Assembly: GCF_029263665.1 (NCBI RefSeq)
Contig: NZ_JAJUFQ010000003.1
Span: 248,001-312,000, forward strand
Reading direction: 5' to 3'
DNA from: Halomonas sp.
Lineage (GTDB): Bacteria > Pseudomonadota > Gammaproteobacteria > Pseudomonadales > Halomonadaceae
DNA length: 64,000 bases
This document shows, piece by piece, positions 48,514-58,509 of the stretch. The first letter of the stretch is position 1. Every line of letters starts with the position of its first letter. The notes beneath the pieces are model-generated. The model made no database searches. It was given only the letters and a program-made list of their open reading frames with translations, and had not been told where the DNA came from. The translations under genes were made by a program, and so were the position numbers.

Positions 48514-49672
48514 GGCTATCACCTCCTTTGGCAATTTGCTGTGCATGGTCTGATGCTGTTGAGTCTGGAGGTATCTGGGTTGGGTCCTGATGCACATGGC
48601 GAGGATCGAAAGCGTCTCGTATCCCTTCACCAATGAATACCAGCAAGGACAGCATGACTCCCAAGGTGGCAAAGGCAGTGATCCCCAGCCAGGGAGCCTG
48701 AAGATTGTTCTTTCCCTGGGCGACCAGTTCCCCAAGAGAAGGAGAACCAGGCGGCAATCCGAAGCCAAGAAAGTCCAGGGCAGTCAGTGTGGTGATGGCG
48801 CCGGTGAACAGAAAGGGGACGAATGTCAGTGTGGCCACCATGGCATTCGGTAGCACATGGCGCCACATGATCAGCCTGGATGGCAGGCCCATGGCCTTGG
48901 CGGCGCGCACATATTCCAGATTGCGCGCGCGCAGGAATTCGGCACGCACGATGTCCACCAGACCAAGCCAGGAAAACAGCAACATGATGCCGAGCAGCCA
49001 CCAGATATTGGGCTGTACCAGGCTGGCGAGAATGATCAGCAGGAACAGGACCGGTAGCCCGGACCATATCTCGATGAAGCGCTGGCCGATGAGATCGATC
49101 TTGCCACCAAAGTATCCCTGGACACCGCCAGCCATGACGCCAAGGATCAGTGAGCCTGCTGTCAGTGCCAAGGCAAAGATCATGGAAATACGGAAGCCAT
49201 AGATGACACGGGCAAGTACATCGCGACCTTGATCATCGGTACCCAGCCAATGAGTGCCGTCGGGTGGTGAAGGCGCGGGATGATCCAGGTGCATGTCCAG
49301 CGTGTCATAGGAGAAGGGTATCAACGGCCATAGTGCCCAGCCATGCTCTTCAATGGCTTCACGGGTGAAGTCATCGCGATAATCCGCCGGTGTAGGCAGG
49401 AAGCCGCCAAACTCGGTATCAGAGTATTCCTGCAGCAGAGGGAAATACCATTGTTGCTGGTAATGGATGACCAGCGGCTTGTCGTTGGCGACCAGCTCAG
49501 CCCCCAGGCTGATGGCGAACAGAATGGCGAACAACCACAATGACCACCAGGCTCGGCGCTGTTGGCGAAAGACATTCATGCGTCGGCGGGTAATGGGTGA
49601 CAGCCTTGAGCGTGTGAACAGCCTTGAGCGTGTGGGCAGCCCGGAATCCGAGCTTCGTGAAAATATCGCCAT
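48503..49672 (-). CDS. yejE: oligopeptide ABC importer, permease (YejE)
   Basis: 389 aa. A DppC/YejE-type permease with a large periplasmic insertion after helix 1 and the EAA loop EYVRAAKAMGLPSRLIMWRHVLPN. The N-terminus includes a 17-18 bp tandem duplication giving RSRLFT RSRLSP. It begins 2 bp after the yejB stop and overlaps yejF. Confidence 0.93.
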   Translation of the reverse strand: MAIFSRSSDSGLPTRSRLFTRSRLSPITRRRMNVFRQQRRAWWSLWLFAILFAISLGAELVANDKPLVIHYQQQWYFPLLQEYSDTEFGGFLPTPADYRDDFTREAIEEHGWALWPLIPFSYDTLDMHLDHPAPSPPDGTHWLGTDDQGRDVLARVIYGFRISMIFALALTAGSLILGVMAGGVQGYFGGKIDLIGQRFIEIWSGLPVLFLLIILASLVQPNIWWLLGIMLLFSWLGLVDIVRAEFLRARNLEYVRAAKAMGLPSRLIMWRHVLPNAMVATLTFVPFLFTGAITTLTALDFLGFGLPPGSPSLGELVAQGKNNLQAPWLGITAFATLGVMLSLLVFIGEGIRDAFDPRHVHQDPTQIPPDSTASDHAQQIAKGGDSHVR

Positions 49673-49674
49673 GC

Positions 49675-50754
49675 TCAGGACTCCCTCGATGCAAAATCAA
49701 TGCGGGGATCAACCCATACATAGGTCAGATCCGAGATCAGCTTCAACACCAGTCCGATCAGAGTGTAGAGATAGAGGGTGCCGAAGATCACGGGGTAGTC
49801 CCGCTGCATGACGGCTTCGAAGCCGAGCAGGCCAAGGCCATTGAGGGAGAAGATCACCTCGATCAGCAATGAGCCAGTAAAGAAGATGCCGACAAGCGCT
49901 GAGGGCAGCCCGGCGATGATGAGCAACATCGCATTGCGGAACACGTGAGCATAGAGAATGCGTTGCTCACTTGCGCCCTTGGCACGGGCAGTGAGCACGT
50001 ATTGGCGATGAATCTCGTCGAGAAAGCTGTTCTTGGTCAGCATGGTCAAGGTAGCGAAGCTGCCAATGGTGGAAGCCGTAACGGGCAGCACGATATGCCA
50101 TAGATAGTCCTTCACCTTGCCCCATGCCGACAGGTCGGCAAAGTCTGGCGAGGTCAGTCCGCGCAGAGGGAAGACCTGCCAATAGCTGCCCCCGGCAAAC
50201 AGCACGATCAGCAGAATGGCGAAGAGAAAGCCGGGAATGGCATAACCGCCAATGACCAGCCCCGACGTCCACACATCAAAAGGGCTGCCGTGTCGCAATG
50301 CCTTGCGAATGCCCAGGGGGATGGATATCAGGTAGACCAGCAAGGTTGTCCATAGCCCCAGGGATATCGACACTGGAAGGCGTTCCAGCATCAGGGTGGT
50401 GACCTTTTCGCCGCGGAAGAAACTTTCCCCGAAGTCAAAGGTGGCGTAGTTCACCACCATATCGAAGAAACGTTCGTAGGCCGGTTTGTCGAACCCGAAC
50501 TGCACTTCCAGGTGCTTGATGTACTCTTCCGGTATGCCTCGGCTTCCACGCGAGGTTTCTCCGGCGGAGCCGGCAACCGTGTCAGCGCCGCTTTGGAGAC
50601 GAGTGCTGGCGTCAACCGAAAGCCCTTCATAACGCGCCAATATCTGGTCGATGGGGCCGCCGGGAGCGGCCTGGACGATGACGAAATTGAGCAGCATGAT
50701 CCCCAGCAGTGTGGGAATCATCAGCAGCAGGCGGCGCAGGATATAGGCGGCCAC
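49675..50754 (-). CDS. yejB: oligopeptide ABC importer, permease (YejB)
   Basis: 359 aa, DppB-type with the N-terminal [21 protein letters not shown] pattern and the EAA loop [26 protein letters not shown]. It has a YejB-type periplasmic stretch at about 40-85, rich in serine and glycine. Together with YejE it forms the membrane channel. Confidence 0.94.
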   Translation of the reverse strand: MAAYILRRLLLMIPTLLGIMLLNFVIVQAAPGGPIDQILARYEGLSVDASTRLQSGADTVAGSAGETSRGSRGIPEEYIKHLEVQFGFDKPAYERFFDMVVNYATFDFGESFFRGEKVTTLMLERLPVSISLGLWTTLLVYLISIPLGIRKALRHGSPFDVWTSGLVIGGYAIPGFLFAILLIVLFAGGSYWQVFPLRGLTSPDFADLSAWGKVKDYLWHIVLPVTASTIGSFATLTMLTKNSFLDEIHRQYVLTARAKGASEQRILYAHVFRNAMLLIIAGLPSALVGIFFTGSLLIEVIFSLNGLGLLGFEAVMQRDYPVIFGTLYLYTLIGLVLKLISDLTYVWVDPRIDFASRES

Positions 50755-50789
50755 ATGGTATCCTTATGCGTTGCTGATAGCGGCAATGA

Positions 50790-52628
50790 TCAACGGTTAT
50801 TGATGGCCTTGGCTTTGTCAGGGTCGACCCACCAGACACTCAGGTCCAGATTGTACTGCGGGAAAGGTTCTGGCCAGTCAAACTTGTCCCAGATAGCGAC
50901 ACGAGTGGCAGGAAGGTGGTACATGGGAACCACATAGAACCCCCAACGCAGCACGCGATCCAGGGCTTGGGCCGCCGTATCCAGGCTTTCCCGTGTATCG
51001 GCGGCATTGATGGCATCCACCAAAGCGTCAATGACAGGGTCCTGCAAGCCGATTAGATTGCGGCTCTGGGGTCTGTCTGCATATTCACTGCCCCAGTATT
51101 CACGTTGTTCGTTGCCCGGATTGAGTGATTGGGGAAAGCCCCCGACGACCATGTCGAAATCAAAGCTTCGCAGCCGGTTGAGATACTGGTTGACGTCGAC
51201 GATGCGCAGATTGCCCTTGATCCCGAGGCGAGCCAGATTGCGCAGCAAGGGTTGAGCGACGCGTTCGAATTGCGCGTTGTAGAGCAGGATCTCGATGTTC
51301 AAGGGGCTGCCACTATCGGCATTGACCATGGTGCCGTCCTTGAACGTGTAGCCAGCTTGCTGCAGTAGCTCCAGCGCCTTGGCCAGGCGTTTACGCAGCC
51401 CTTCGGGTTCGGCAATGGGCAGCGCTTCATCGAACACCTGTGAAGGCAACTTTTCGCGCCAAGGCTCGAGCAGGGCCAGTTCCTCCGGTGAAGGCAGGCC
51501 GGTGGCCTCCATTTCTGAATTCTCGAAGTAGCTGTCGGTGCTGGTGTAGGCGTCGTAGAACAGATTCTTGTTGAGCCAGGGGAAGTCGAAAGCCAGGTTG
51601 ATGGCCTCGCGTACCCGCACGTCCTGAAACTTGTTGCGTCGCAGGTTCATCACATAGGCCTGCATGCCCGCTGGCTGGCCGTCTGGAATCATCAGCTTCT
51701 TGACCAGCCCCTGCTCCATGGCTGGGAAGTCGTAGGCGGTGGCCCAGTTGGAAGCACTGGTTTCTACCCGGATATCGATATTGCCGGCCTTGAAGGCCTC
51801 CAGGGCAACCGTCTGGTCACGGTAATAATCGTAGATCTGGCGATCGATGTTGTGACGCCCACGATTGAGGGGAAGATCCTTGCCCCAATAGTTCTCGACG
51901 CGCTGATAGACGATACGCTTGCCAGGATCGACCTGGGCAATCCGATAAGGGCCAGAACCCAGCAGGGCATCGCGGGTAACCGCCTCGAAATTGCGGCCTT
52001 CCCAGAAATGCTTGGGCAATATCTGCATCTGGCCCAGGATCAGTGGCAGTTCACGGGATTTGGTATCTCCCAGGTCGAAGTGCACGGTGTCTTCGTCAAC
52101 GGCGACGGCCTTGGTGACATCGTGATAATAGGCCCGATAGAAGGGAGCGCCTTTGGTGACCAGAGTCTCGAAGGAGAACACGACATCTTCGGCAGTGACT
52201 GGCTCGCCATCATTGAAGCGGGCCTCCGGACGCAAGTCGAATTCCACCCAGCGGCGTTGGGGGTCGAGGCGGATACCTTCAGCCAGCAGGCCATACATGG
52301 TGAACGGCTCATCGGCACTTGATTCAAGCAATGTATCGTAGATTTGCATCGACCCAGCTGCGGGGGTGCCTCGTACGATGAAAGGGTTGGTCGAATCGAA
52401 GCTACCCTGGGCAGCGCTGATCATGCTGCCGCCCTTGGGTGCTTCCGGATTGACGTAGGGCAGGTGATCGTAATCGGCAGGAAGTGCCGGATCACCGTAG
52501 AGCGCAAGGGCGTGAACCGTTGGAACTTCAGCTGGTTCAGCCGCCTGGAGCAGGGCAGGCCAGGAACTCATCAGGCCCAGCATACCGATACCTGCACTCA
52601 GGCAAACACCAGTCACCGTGAATCGCAT
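50790..52628 (-). CDS. yejA: oligopeptide ABC importer, binding protein (YejA)
   Basis: 612 aa. The ATG at 52628, with AAAGGATG upstream, begins a signal peptide cut near LLQAAEP. The rest is an SBP_bac_5 peptide-binding fold with LALYGDPALPADYDHLPYVNPEAPKGG and the C-terminal YHLPATRVAIWDKF. YejA captures peptides in the periplasm for YejBEF. The yejABEF order is that of E. coli; the genes are separated by 2-35 bp or overlap, so a single transcript is expected. Confidence 0.94.
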   Translation of the reverse strand: MRFTVTGVCLSAGIGMLGLMSSWPALLQAAEPAEVPTVHALALYGDPALPADYDHLPYVNPEAPKGGSMISAAQGSFDSTNPFIVRGTPAAGSMQIYDTLLESSADEPFTMYGLLAEGIRLDPQRRWVEFDLRPEARFNDGEPVTAEDVVFSFETLVTKGAPFYRAYYHDVTKAVAVDEDTVHFDLGDTKSRELPLILGQMQILPKHFWEGRNFEAVTRDALLGSGPYRIAQVDPGKRIVYQRVENYWGKDLPLNRGRHNIDRQIYDYYRDQTVALEAFKAGNIDIRVETSASNWATAYDFPAMEQGLVKKLMIPDGQPAGMQAYVMNLRRNKFQDVRVREAINLAFDFPWLNKNLFYDAYTSTDSYFENSEMEATGLPSPEELALLEPWREKLPSQVFDEALPIAEPEGLRKRLAKALELLQQAGYTFKDGTMVNADSGSPLNIEILLYNAQFERVAQPLLRNLARLGIKGNLRIVDVNQYLNRLRSFDFDMVVGGFPQSLNPGNEQREYWGSEYADRPQSRNLIGLQDPVIDALVDAINAADTRESLDTAAQALDRVLRWGFYVVPMYHLPATRVAIWDKFDWPEPFPQYNLDLSVWWVDPDKAKAINNR

Positions 52629-52708
52629 GCAGCCACATCCTTTTAAGCAGGTGATTCGTCGACGTTCAGGAAGATAGTCGCCAGATGATCTTCGCTGAAC
52701 GTCTGCTG

Positions 52709-53926
52709 TCAACTACCGGAAAGTGTCAGTTGCTGTCCTGGTTGTAAAGCCTCTGGATTGGAGATGCCGTTCCAGCGAGCGAGATCGGTCATCGATAGGT
52801 CATGCTTCAGAGCAATCTTGGACAGAGTATCGCCATGCTGTACGACGTGCATGCCTGTTTGGCTGGTGTTGGCCGCAATGTTGATGGCCTCACGGCCAGA
52901 GGAGAGTGACGCGAGTCCTTCTCGAAGCGTAGCAGCCTTGTCAGCTGGCACCAGAAGTTGCTGGCTATGACTCGGATCAATGGTGCTCGATTTGAGCCCT
53001 GGGTTGAGTTCTGCCAACTCGCTAGTGGAGACGCCGGCCATGGTAGCGGCCTGTGCCAGGCTGATGGGGTTGGTCAGAGCGATCTTGGCGAAGGCGGCAT
53101 TGCCATCGATCTCTGGCAAGGCGATACCATAATGCTCTGGGTCATTGATGATTTGGGAGATGGCCAGCAGCTTGGGAACATACGCCATGGTTTCCTTGGG
53201 CAAGCGCAGATCCCAGTAGCTACCTCCCAAGCCACGAGACTGGGCGGAACGACGTGCACGATTGACGTTGCCGGCACCTGCATTATAGGCCGCCAAGGAC
53301 AACATCAGGTCGCCGTCGTACCATTCATCAGCCTGCATTTCGATGTAATCAAGAGCGGCTTTCGTGGACTTGACGACATCCACTCGCCCATCCCAGGCAG
53401 AATTGCGCTGCAGGCCAAGCGCATCGCCCGTTCTTGGCATGATCTGCCACAGGCCGGCTGCACCGAAGTGGCTACGTGCCTTGGGGTCGAAGGAGCTTTC
53501 CACAAAGGGAATCAGGGCGATTTCACCAGGCAGGCCACGTGCCTCGACCTGTTGTGTGATCCAGGCAATCCAAGGGCGGGCACGTTCTGTAATTTCAACA
53601 ATGTTTTCAGGCTTGGAACGGTAATATTCGATCCATTCCTGCACCCGCGCATTCATGGCTTCATTCTGCCACTGAAAATCGTCACGCAGCTTGGTCCAGG
53701 CATCCTGTGATTCAAGCTGCAGTTCATCCCAGAAGCGGCGGGTGAGCTGCGATGACGCACTGTCGGCGATTGATGCAGGTGGTGTAAGGTTGGTCAACCC
53801 AAGCTGTCCACTTGTGGTCTGAGTGGATGCATAGCTACTGGCCAGGGCTCCCAGCGTCAAGGAACCTATCAGGGCCAGGCTGCTGGCGGCACCAAACAGT
53901 CGTCGTCGTGCAGTGTAAAACGTCAT
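52709..53926 (-). CDS. mltD: MltD-type lytic transglycosylase with LysM
   Basis: 405 aa. A signal sequence of about 30 residues precedes an SLT domain (about 115-235, ALIPFVESSFDPKARSHFGAAGLWQIMP; the Glu of VESSF is catalytic) and a C-terminal LysM (about 355-402, HVVQHGDTLSKIA). The region around 285-330 may be a second, degenerate LysM. No lipobox cysteine is seen, unlike E. coli MltD. It cleaves peptidoglycan strands. The start is set by the signal peptide; the frame runs 137 codons further upstream into gloB. gloB lies 91 bp upstream, the usual pairing. Confidence 0.93.
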   Translation of the reverse strand: MTFYTARRRLFGAASSLALIGSLTLGALASSYASTQTTSGQLGLTNLTPPASIADSASSQLTRRFWDELQLESQDAWTKLRDDFQWQNEAMNARVQEWIEYYRSKPENIVEITERARPWIAWITQQVEARGLPGEIALIPFVESSFDPKARSHFGAAGLWQIMPRTGDALGLQRNSAWDGRVDVVKSTKAALDYIEMQADEWYDGDLMLSLAAYNAGAGNVNRARRSAQSRGLGGSYWDLRLPKETMAYVPKLLAISQIINDPEHYGIALPEIDGNAAFAKIALTNPISLAQAATMAGVSTSELAELNPGLKSSTIDPSHSQQLLVPADKAATLREGLASLSSGREAINIAANTSQTGMHVVQHGDTLSKIALKHDLSMTDLARWNGISNPEALQPGQQLTLSGS

Positions 53927-54017
53927 GCGTAAGGGGTCTCCTGGCCGCTGCCATGAGCAAATCGGCCTTGACTGAGTAATGGATATTGGGGACGCAGGCG
54001 CATTCGTGGGAAGGTCT

Positions 54018-54785
54018 TCAAAAACTGTCCTTCCAGGCGCGCAACGTGGCAAAAGTGGCGTCCTTGCTATCGGTTGACCCATGAGCCGAGGCAGCTTTCC
54101 TGACACCCGCATCATCACAACGTAAAAAAGGATTGATGCGTCGCTCGCGTTCCAATGTCGAGGGCAATGTCGGGCGGTCAAGCTCGCGTGCACGCTCACA
54201 TTCCTGGAGAGCCTTGACCACGTCCTGATTGTCTGGGTCAGCGGCTTGTGCGAAGGCGAGATTGGCAAGCGTGTATTCGTGTGCGGCAAATACCAGGGTA
54301 TCGGCAGGCATCTCGTTGAGCCGTTCCAGAGAGGCATTCATCTGCTCTGGCGTTCCTTCGAACAGCCGCCCGCAGCCAGCACTGAACATGGTGTCACCGC
54401 AGAACAGCAAGGCGGGGATTCCGGAGGTGAAGAAGGCCAGGTGATCCAGGGTATGTCCCGGTACGGCAATGACTTCAAAACGGCGACCCATGACACGAAA
54501 CTCATCGCCGTCGGCGACACGTTCCTGAATGCCTGCAATACTGGGATTGTCGGGGCCAATGACACGTGGTGAATAACGTTTTATCAGTTCGGCCAACCCA
54601 CCGGTATGGTCGTGGTGGTGGTGGGTGATAAGCACACAGCCCAGGGTAAGTTCCTCGCGTTCGAGCACCTCGATGACTGCTGCCGCATCACCAGGATCCA
54701 CTACGCATACCTCTTGACTCGAGTCCTGGCGCAGCAGCCAGATATAGTTGTCGCTAAAGGCAGGGATCGGTGTCACGCTTAACAT
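54018..54785 (-). CDS. gloB: glyoxalase II
   Basis: About 255 aa. Metallo-beta-lactamase fold with THHHHDHTGG, the second-site VPGHTLDHLAF and FCGDTMFSAGCGR, and AAHEYTLAN. It hydrolyses S-lactoylglutathione in methylglyoxal detoxification. An in-frame ATG at 54797 adds four residues but would leave AAGGA with no spacing, so 54785 (MLSVTPIPAF) is preferred. It is divergent from the methyltransferase gene. Confidence 0.95.
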   Translation of the reverse strand: MLSVTPIPAFSDNYIWLLRQDSSQEVCVVDPGDAAAVIEVLEREELTLGCVLITHHHHDHTGGLAELIKRYSPRVIGPDNPSIAGIQERVADGDEFRVMGRRFEVIAVPGHTLDHLAFFTSGIPALLFCGDTMFSAGCGRLFEGTPEQMNASLERLNEMPADTLVFAAHEYTLANLAFAQAADPDNQDVVKALQECERARELDRPTLPSTLERERRINPFLRCDDAGVRKAASAHGSTDSKDATFATLRAWKDSF

Positions 54786-54940
54786 GGGTTGATGCATTCC
54801 TTGATGCGAGCGGCTCAGATTGAGTGGCCCCTGTCGGGGGCTCTGGCTCTCGCTGGTTATTCGATCACGGATTGTTCAATAAAAACGGTTCGCTAGGTTG
54901 ACGTAATATGCTATGCAAAATCCGACACTGTGGGGGGTAG

Positions 54941-55789
54941 ATGGCTATCATGTCAAATGCGCCAACACCGATTGACCTGGCGGAACTGATCTCCATGGGT
55001 CGCCAGTTCTGGGCCTCCGAGGGTGGTCGGGCGATCCGTCGGGCTGAACGAGCGTGTCTCGGTCCCATGACGGAGCGTTGGGCTGGCGTGCATGGCCTGG
55101 AGATGTCCCTGGGCGCGCCCATCGTGGATATGTCCACCATTCCCCACTTGATTCGATGGTCTCCGACCCGCGAGTGTGCGGAAAGTTCCTCCACGTTGGT
55201 GTGCCACCCTGATGCCTTGCCCTTGCCCAACGGCTGTCTTGACCTGGTGGTGCTGCATCATGTGCTTGAGGTGATGCCTGAGCCTCACCATGTGTTACAG
55301 GAGGCGGCCCGGGTGACGGCACCGGGGGGGCGCCTGATCATTGTGTCGTGGTCGCCGCTTTCGCCAGCAGGCATGGCGCGCTGCTTGCCTGGGCACAAGC
55401 AACGCTTGCCGGGCCAGGGGAGCTGGCGGCGGCCAGGCAGGTTGCGTGACTGGCTGGCATTTGTGGAGTTCGAGATCGAGCGGTTAGACTATTGCGGCTT
55501 TCATTTGCCCGGTATGACACCGCGTAATGCATTACTGGAAACCTTGGGGCGACGCCACAACTTGCCCATGGGAGATAGCTACATCATCCAGGCCCGTAGC
55601 CGTTCCCGGTTGGCTCGTCACCAACCCCAGAGACCCCTTTTCGGTGCAGTTGTCGGGGCGACACGGCTGGGCGGGGTGGGGCTGGATTCCCGCTCAAGAG
55701 ATGCCGCTGCCCGTGCGAACCAGGGCAGCACTGCATCTGTTGCACATGAGGCTGCCAATGAGGATGTGGGCTGTCGTTGTTGCAAGTAG
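54941..55789 (+). CDS. SAM-dependent methyltransferase (YafS-like)
   Basis: 282 aa. A class I methyltransferase domain with DALPLPNGCLDLVVLHHVLEVMPEP (motifs II/III region), but the glycine-rich motif I is weak, as in the YafS family. The substrate is unknown. The place between gloB and rnhA is conserved in gammaproteobacteria. The C-terminal 60 residues are arginine- and alanine-rich and of low complexity, ending in a CRCC motif. Confidence 0.8.
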   Translation: MAIMSNAPTPIDLAELISMGRQFWASEGGRAIRRAERACLGPMTERWAGVHGLEMSLGAPIVDMSTIPHLIRWSPTRECAESSSTLVCHPDALPLPNGCLDLVVLHHVLEVMPEPHHVLQEAARVTAPGGRLIIVSWSPLSPAGMARCLPGHKQRLPGQGSWRRPGRLRDWLAFVEFEIERLDYCGFHLPGMTPRNALLETLGRRHNLPMGDSYIIQARSRSRLARHQPQRPLFGAVVGATRLGGVGLDSRSRDAAARANQGSTASVAHEAANEDVGCRCCK

Positions 55790-55861
55790 CGATCCATGAC
55801 CAGGTGGCCAGCGAACCGACCGGGCAATTCACTCTGATATTCGGACTTCAAGGCGGCCCTT

Positions 55862-56326
55862 TTGACACAGGCTTCATCTTCACTTCCTAGCGTCATCATC
55901 TATACCGACGGCGGCTGCCGAGGTAACCCCGGGCCCGGTGGTTGGGGCGCTTTACTGCGTAGTGGCGAGCATGAAAAGACGCTCAAGGGGAGTGAAGCAT
56001 CGACCACCAACAATCGAATGGAGCTGACTGCAGCGATCATGGCCTTGAAGGAGCTGAAGCGCCCCTGCAAGGTGATGCTGTGGACAGACTCACAGTATCT
56101 GCGTAAAGGAATCACAGAGTGGATTCACGGTTGGATCAAGAAGGGCTGGAAAACAGCTTCCAGGCAGCCGGTCAAGAATGCCGATCTGTGGCAACAGTTA
56201 CTTGAACAGACCGAGCGCCATGAGATCGAATGGCACTGGATCAAGGGACATAGTGGTAACCCAGGGAATGAGACCGCCGATCGTTTGGCCAATGAAGCCA
56301 TCGATGAATTGCTTGAAGGCGCCTGA
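55862..56326 (+). CDS. rnhA: ribonuclease HI
   Basis: 154 aa. The active-site carboxylates are in [21 protein letters not shown] and NETADRLA, with the catalytic-loop histidine in KGHSGNPGN. It degrades RNA in RNA-DNA hybrids. The start codon is TTG (TTGACACAGG) since no ATG is available in a suitable place. Confidence 0.96.
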   Translation: MTQASSSLPSVIIYTDGGCRGNPGPGGWGALLRSGEHEKTLKGSEASTTNNRMELTAAIMALKELKRPCKVMLWTDSQYLRKGITEWIHGWIKKGWKTASRQPVKNADLWQQLLEQTERHEIEWHWIKGHSGNPGNETADRLANEAIDELLEGA

Positions 56327-56379
56327 CATCTCTCTGTGTCTACGGAAAAAACTGGATAAATCAGTGGTTCCTTGGGGAG

Positions 56380-56391
56380 CCTAACGTTAGG
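56380..56391. repeat. perfect 12-bp palindrome before dnaQ
   Basis: CCTAACGTTAGG, just upstream of the GGAAAGAG ribosome site of dnaQ, in the 77-bp rnhA-dnaQ gap. Possibly an operator or a dimeric-protein site. Confidence 0.4.
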
Positions 56392-56403
56392 AAAGAGTCC
56401 GAG

Positions 56404-57186
56404 ATGCGTCAGATTGTACTGGATACCGAAACGACAGGTATCGAGACCCGTGATGGACACCGCCTGATCGAGATCGGGGCTGTAGAGGTGATTAACCGCC
56501 GCTTCACCGGAAACACCTATCACCAGTACATCAATCCAGAGCGGGAAATTGATGCTGAAGCGATAGAAGTCCATGGCATCACCAATGAACGTGTTGCCAA
56601 CGAACCGGTTTTTGCCGAGGTCGCCCAGGAATTCTGGGATTTTATTCGCGGTGCGGAGCTGGTGATACATAACGCTCCCTTCGATGTCGGCTTCATCGAC
56701 CATGAGTTCAATCTGCTCAAGGCCGTGCGGCCCGAGCTCGATCTTGGCCCTGTGCGTGAGCATTGTCGTGTCCTCGATACGCTGGTGATGGCACGCCAGA
56801 TGCATCCTGGCCAGCGCAACAGTCTGGATGCACTATGCAAGCGCTACGACATCGACAATGGGCATCGTGTATTGCACGGCGCCTTGCTCGATGCCGAGAT
56901 CCTTGCTGATGTCTACATGGCCATGACGGGTGGCCAGACTGCCTTGACCCTGGATGCAGGAGATGACGAGCAGCAGAAGGCAACGACTCCTGGAGAGTTC
57001 TCGGTGCGTCGCTTGTCGTTGCCGTCAGGACGGCTGAAAGTGGTACGCCCTGATGATGGAGAGCTCGCGGCGCACCTGGCCAAGCTTGAAGGCGTCAGGA
57101 AGCAGGCCGGGGAATGCCTGTGGGATAGCCTGCCAGAGCACTTCGGTGGGCTTGGAGTCAGTGCTGCCAATCAGGACGTCGAGTAA
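56404..57186 (+). CDS. dnaQ: DNA polymerase III epsilon subunit (3'-5' exonuclease)
   Basis: 260 aa. Exo I LDTETTG, Exo II HNAPFDVGF and Exo III HGALLDAEIL (DEDDh type), with the catalytic histidine just before the last aspartate. The C-terminal 75 residues form the tail that contacts the alpha subunit. It proofreads during replication. Its stop overlaps the nudC start as TAATG. Confidence 0.97.
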   Translation: MRQIVLDTETTGIETRDGHRLIEIGAVEVINRRFTGNTYHQYINPEREIDAEAIEVHGITNERVANEPVFAEVAQEFWDFIRGAELVIHNAPFDVGFIDHEFNLLKAVRPELDLGPVREHCRVLDTLVMARQMHPGQRNSLDALCKRYDIDNGHRVLHGALLDAEILADVYMAMTGGQTALTLDAGDDEQQKATTPGEFSVRRLSLPSGRLKVVRPDDGELAAHLAKLEGVRKQAGECLWDSLPEHFGGLGVSAANQDVE

Positions 57187-57959
57187 TGCTGCGTCGCGAA
57201 CTACCGTTGGGTGAGACAAGAGGACGTATTATTCGCTTTTCCCAGGGGCGTATTGCTCCTGGCGTGAATCGTACTCCTCTCATGGAAGAGAGTTTCTGGG
57301 GGGCTGAGGTTCAGCCTCTCTGCTGGTGGCATGATGAACCGGTAGGCCTGCTGATCGAAAATCAGCCTGATGATGACTGGCCGGATGGCCGTGCATGGCT
57401 GGCAGAGTTGCCAGAGTCCTGGTTTCCCCTGATATCCACGGTGCTGCAGGTGGCCGAGTGGTCACGCAACCATCGCTTCTGCGGGCGTTGTGGTGCCTCG
57501 ACCCGAAGGGTGGATACCGAATTTGCCATGCATTGTGATAGCTGTGGTCATCGCAACTACCCTCGCATTTCCCCATGCATCATCACGCTGGTCACTCATG
57601 GGGAAGATCTTTTGCTGGCGCGGAGTCCGAGGTTTCCCCCTGGCAGATACTCGACCCTGGCAGGCTTCATCGAGCCGGGAGAGTCTGCTGAACAGGCCTT
57701 GCATCGAGAGGTCTACGAAGAAGTTGGCCTGACCATAGGGCGGATGCGTTATGTGCGCAGCCAGGCCTGGCCTTTTCCTCATTCATTGATGCTGGGGTAT
57801 CTGGTGGAAGCGGCCAGCCGGCGGATCTGTATTGATGGTCATGAGATCGAGGATGCTGCCTGGTTCTCGCCGCGTCGCCTGCCACAATTGCCGCCTCCCT
57901 ATTCGATTTCTCGAGAGTTGATCGAACTGCATCTGGCAGAGGTACGTGACGGTCGTTGA
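57186..57959 (+). CDS. nudC: NADH pyrophosphatase (NudC)
   Basis: 257 aa. The zinc ribbon is CGRCGASTRRVDTEF ... CDSCGHRNYPR and the Nudix box reads GFIEPGESAEQALHREVYEEVGL. NudC hydrolyses NAD(H) and removes the NAD cap from RNA. It is translationally coupled to dnaQ by a one-base overlap. Confidence 0.96.
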   Translation: MLRRELPLGETRGRIIRFSQGRIAPGVNRTPLMEESFWGAEVQPLCWWHDEPVGLLIENQPDDDWPDGRAWLAELPESWFPLISTVLQVAEWSRNHRFCGRCGASTRRVDTEFAMHCDSCGHRNYPRISPCIITLVTHGEDLLLARSPRFPPGRYSTLAGFIEPGESAEQALHREVYEEVGLTIGRMRYVRSQAWPFPHSLMLGYLVEAASRRICIDGHEIEDAAWFSPRRLPQLPPPYSISRELIELHLAEVRDGR

Positions 57960-57977
57960 ATGCAGGGCCAGACAAGA

Positions 57978-58004
57978 CGAACCCCACTTTCTGGGTGGGG
58001 TTCG
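57978..58004. terminator. hairpin between nudC and the SCP2 gene
   Basis: CGAACCCCAC pairs with GTGGGGTTCG around a 7-nt loop in the gap between convergent genes. It could end both transcripts; T tracts are short on both strands. Confidence 0.6.
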
Positions 58005-58038
58005 GGCTTGGTACAGCTGAAGCCAGGTCGGCGGAGGC

Positions 58039-58341
58039 TCAGGGAAATAGCTGGTTCAGTTTTGTTGCCAGCATGATATTGCCGGTGGCCTTGATCTTGC
58101 CGGTCATGAACGCTGTCATGCCATTGACATCACCGCTCATGAGACCTTTCAAGGTCTCGGTGCTCATCGACAGACTGACGGAAGGATCGTCATGTTCACC
58201 CTGCTGGATGTCGAGATCGCCATCCTGGATGCTGACGTAATAATCGTCGGTATCGCTGAAATGGAACTGGAACACTTCGCTGAGGCCTTTTGCGGCCTCG
58301 GGATCGAAGCGGTCGCGCAGGGTATCGAGAGTTTGTGACAT
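58039..58341 (-). CDS. SCP2 sterol-carrier-like protein
   Basis: 100 aa, a single SCP2 fold (FQFHFSDTDDYYVSIQDGDLDI ... MSGKIKATGNI-type end). Bacterial SCP2 proteins bind lipids or acyl-CoA; here the ligand is unknown. The ATG at 58341 has GGAGG before it. Confidence 0.85.
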   Translation of the reverse strand: MSQTLDTLRDRFDPEAAKGLSEVFQFHFSDTDDYYVSIQDGDLDIQQGEHDDPSVSLSMSTETLKGLMSGDVNGMTAFMTGKIKATGNIMLATKLNQLFP

Positions 58342-58509
58342 TGTGCCTCCTGAGTCAGCAGTCAAGCCAGGATGTGGTGTGTTAGGGCTCTTGGGAGCCT
58401 ATTTCAAACAAGTGTTTTAATCAAGCCTGGATGTTATTTCTCTGGTATCTGAGTCTACAGGCAAGTTGAATGGACAGATCACAGATATCGCAACGCAAGG
58501 AGAAGGAGT

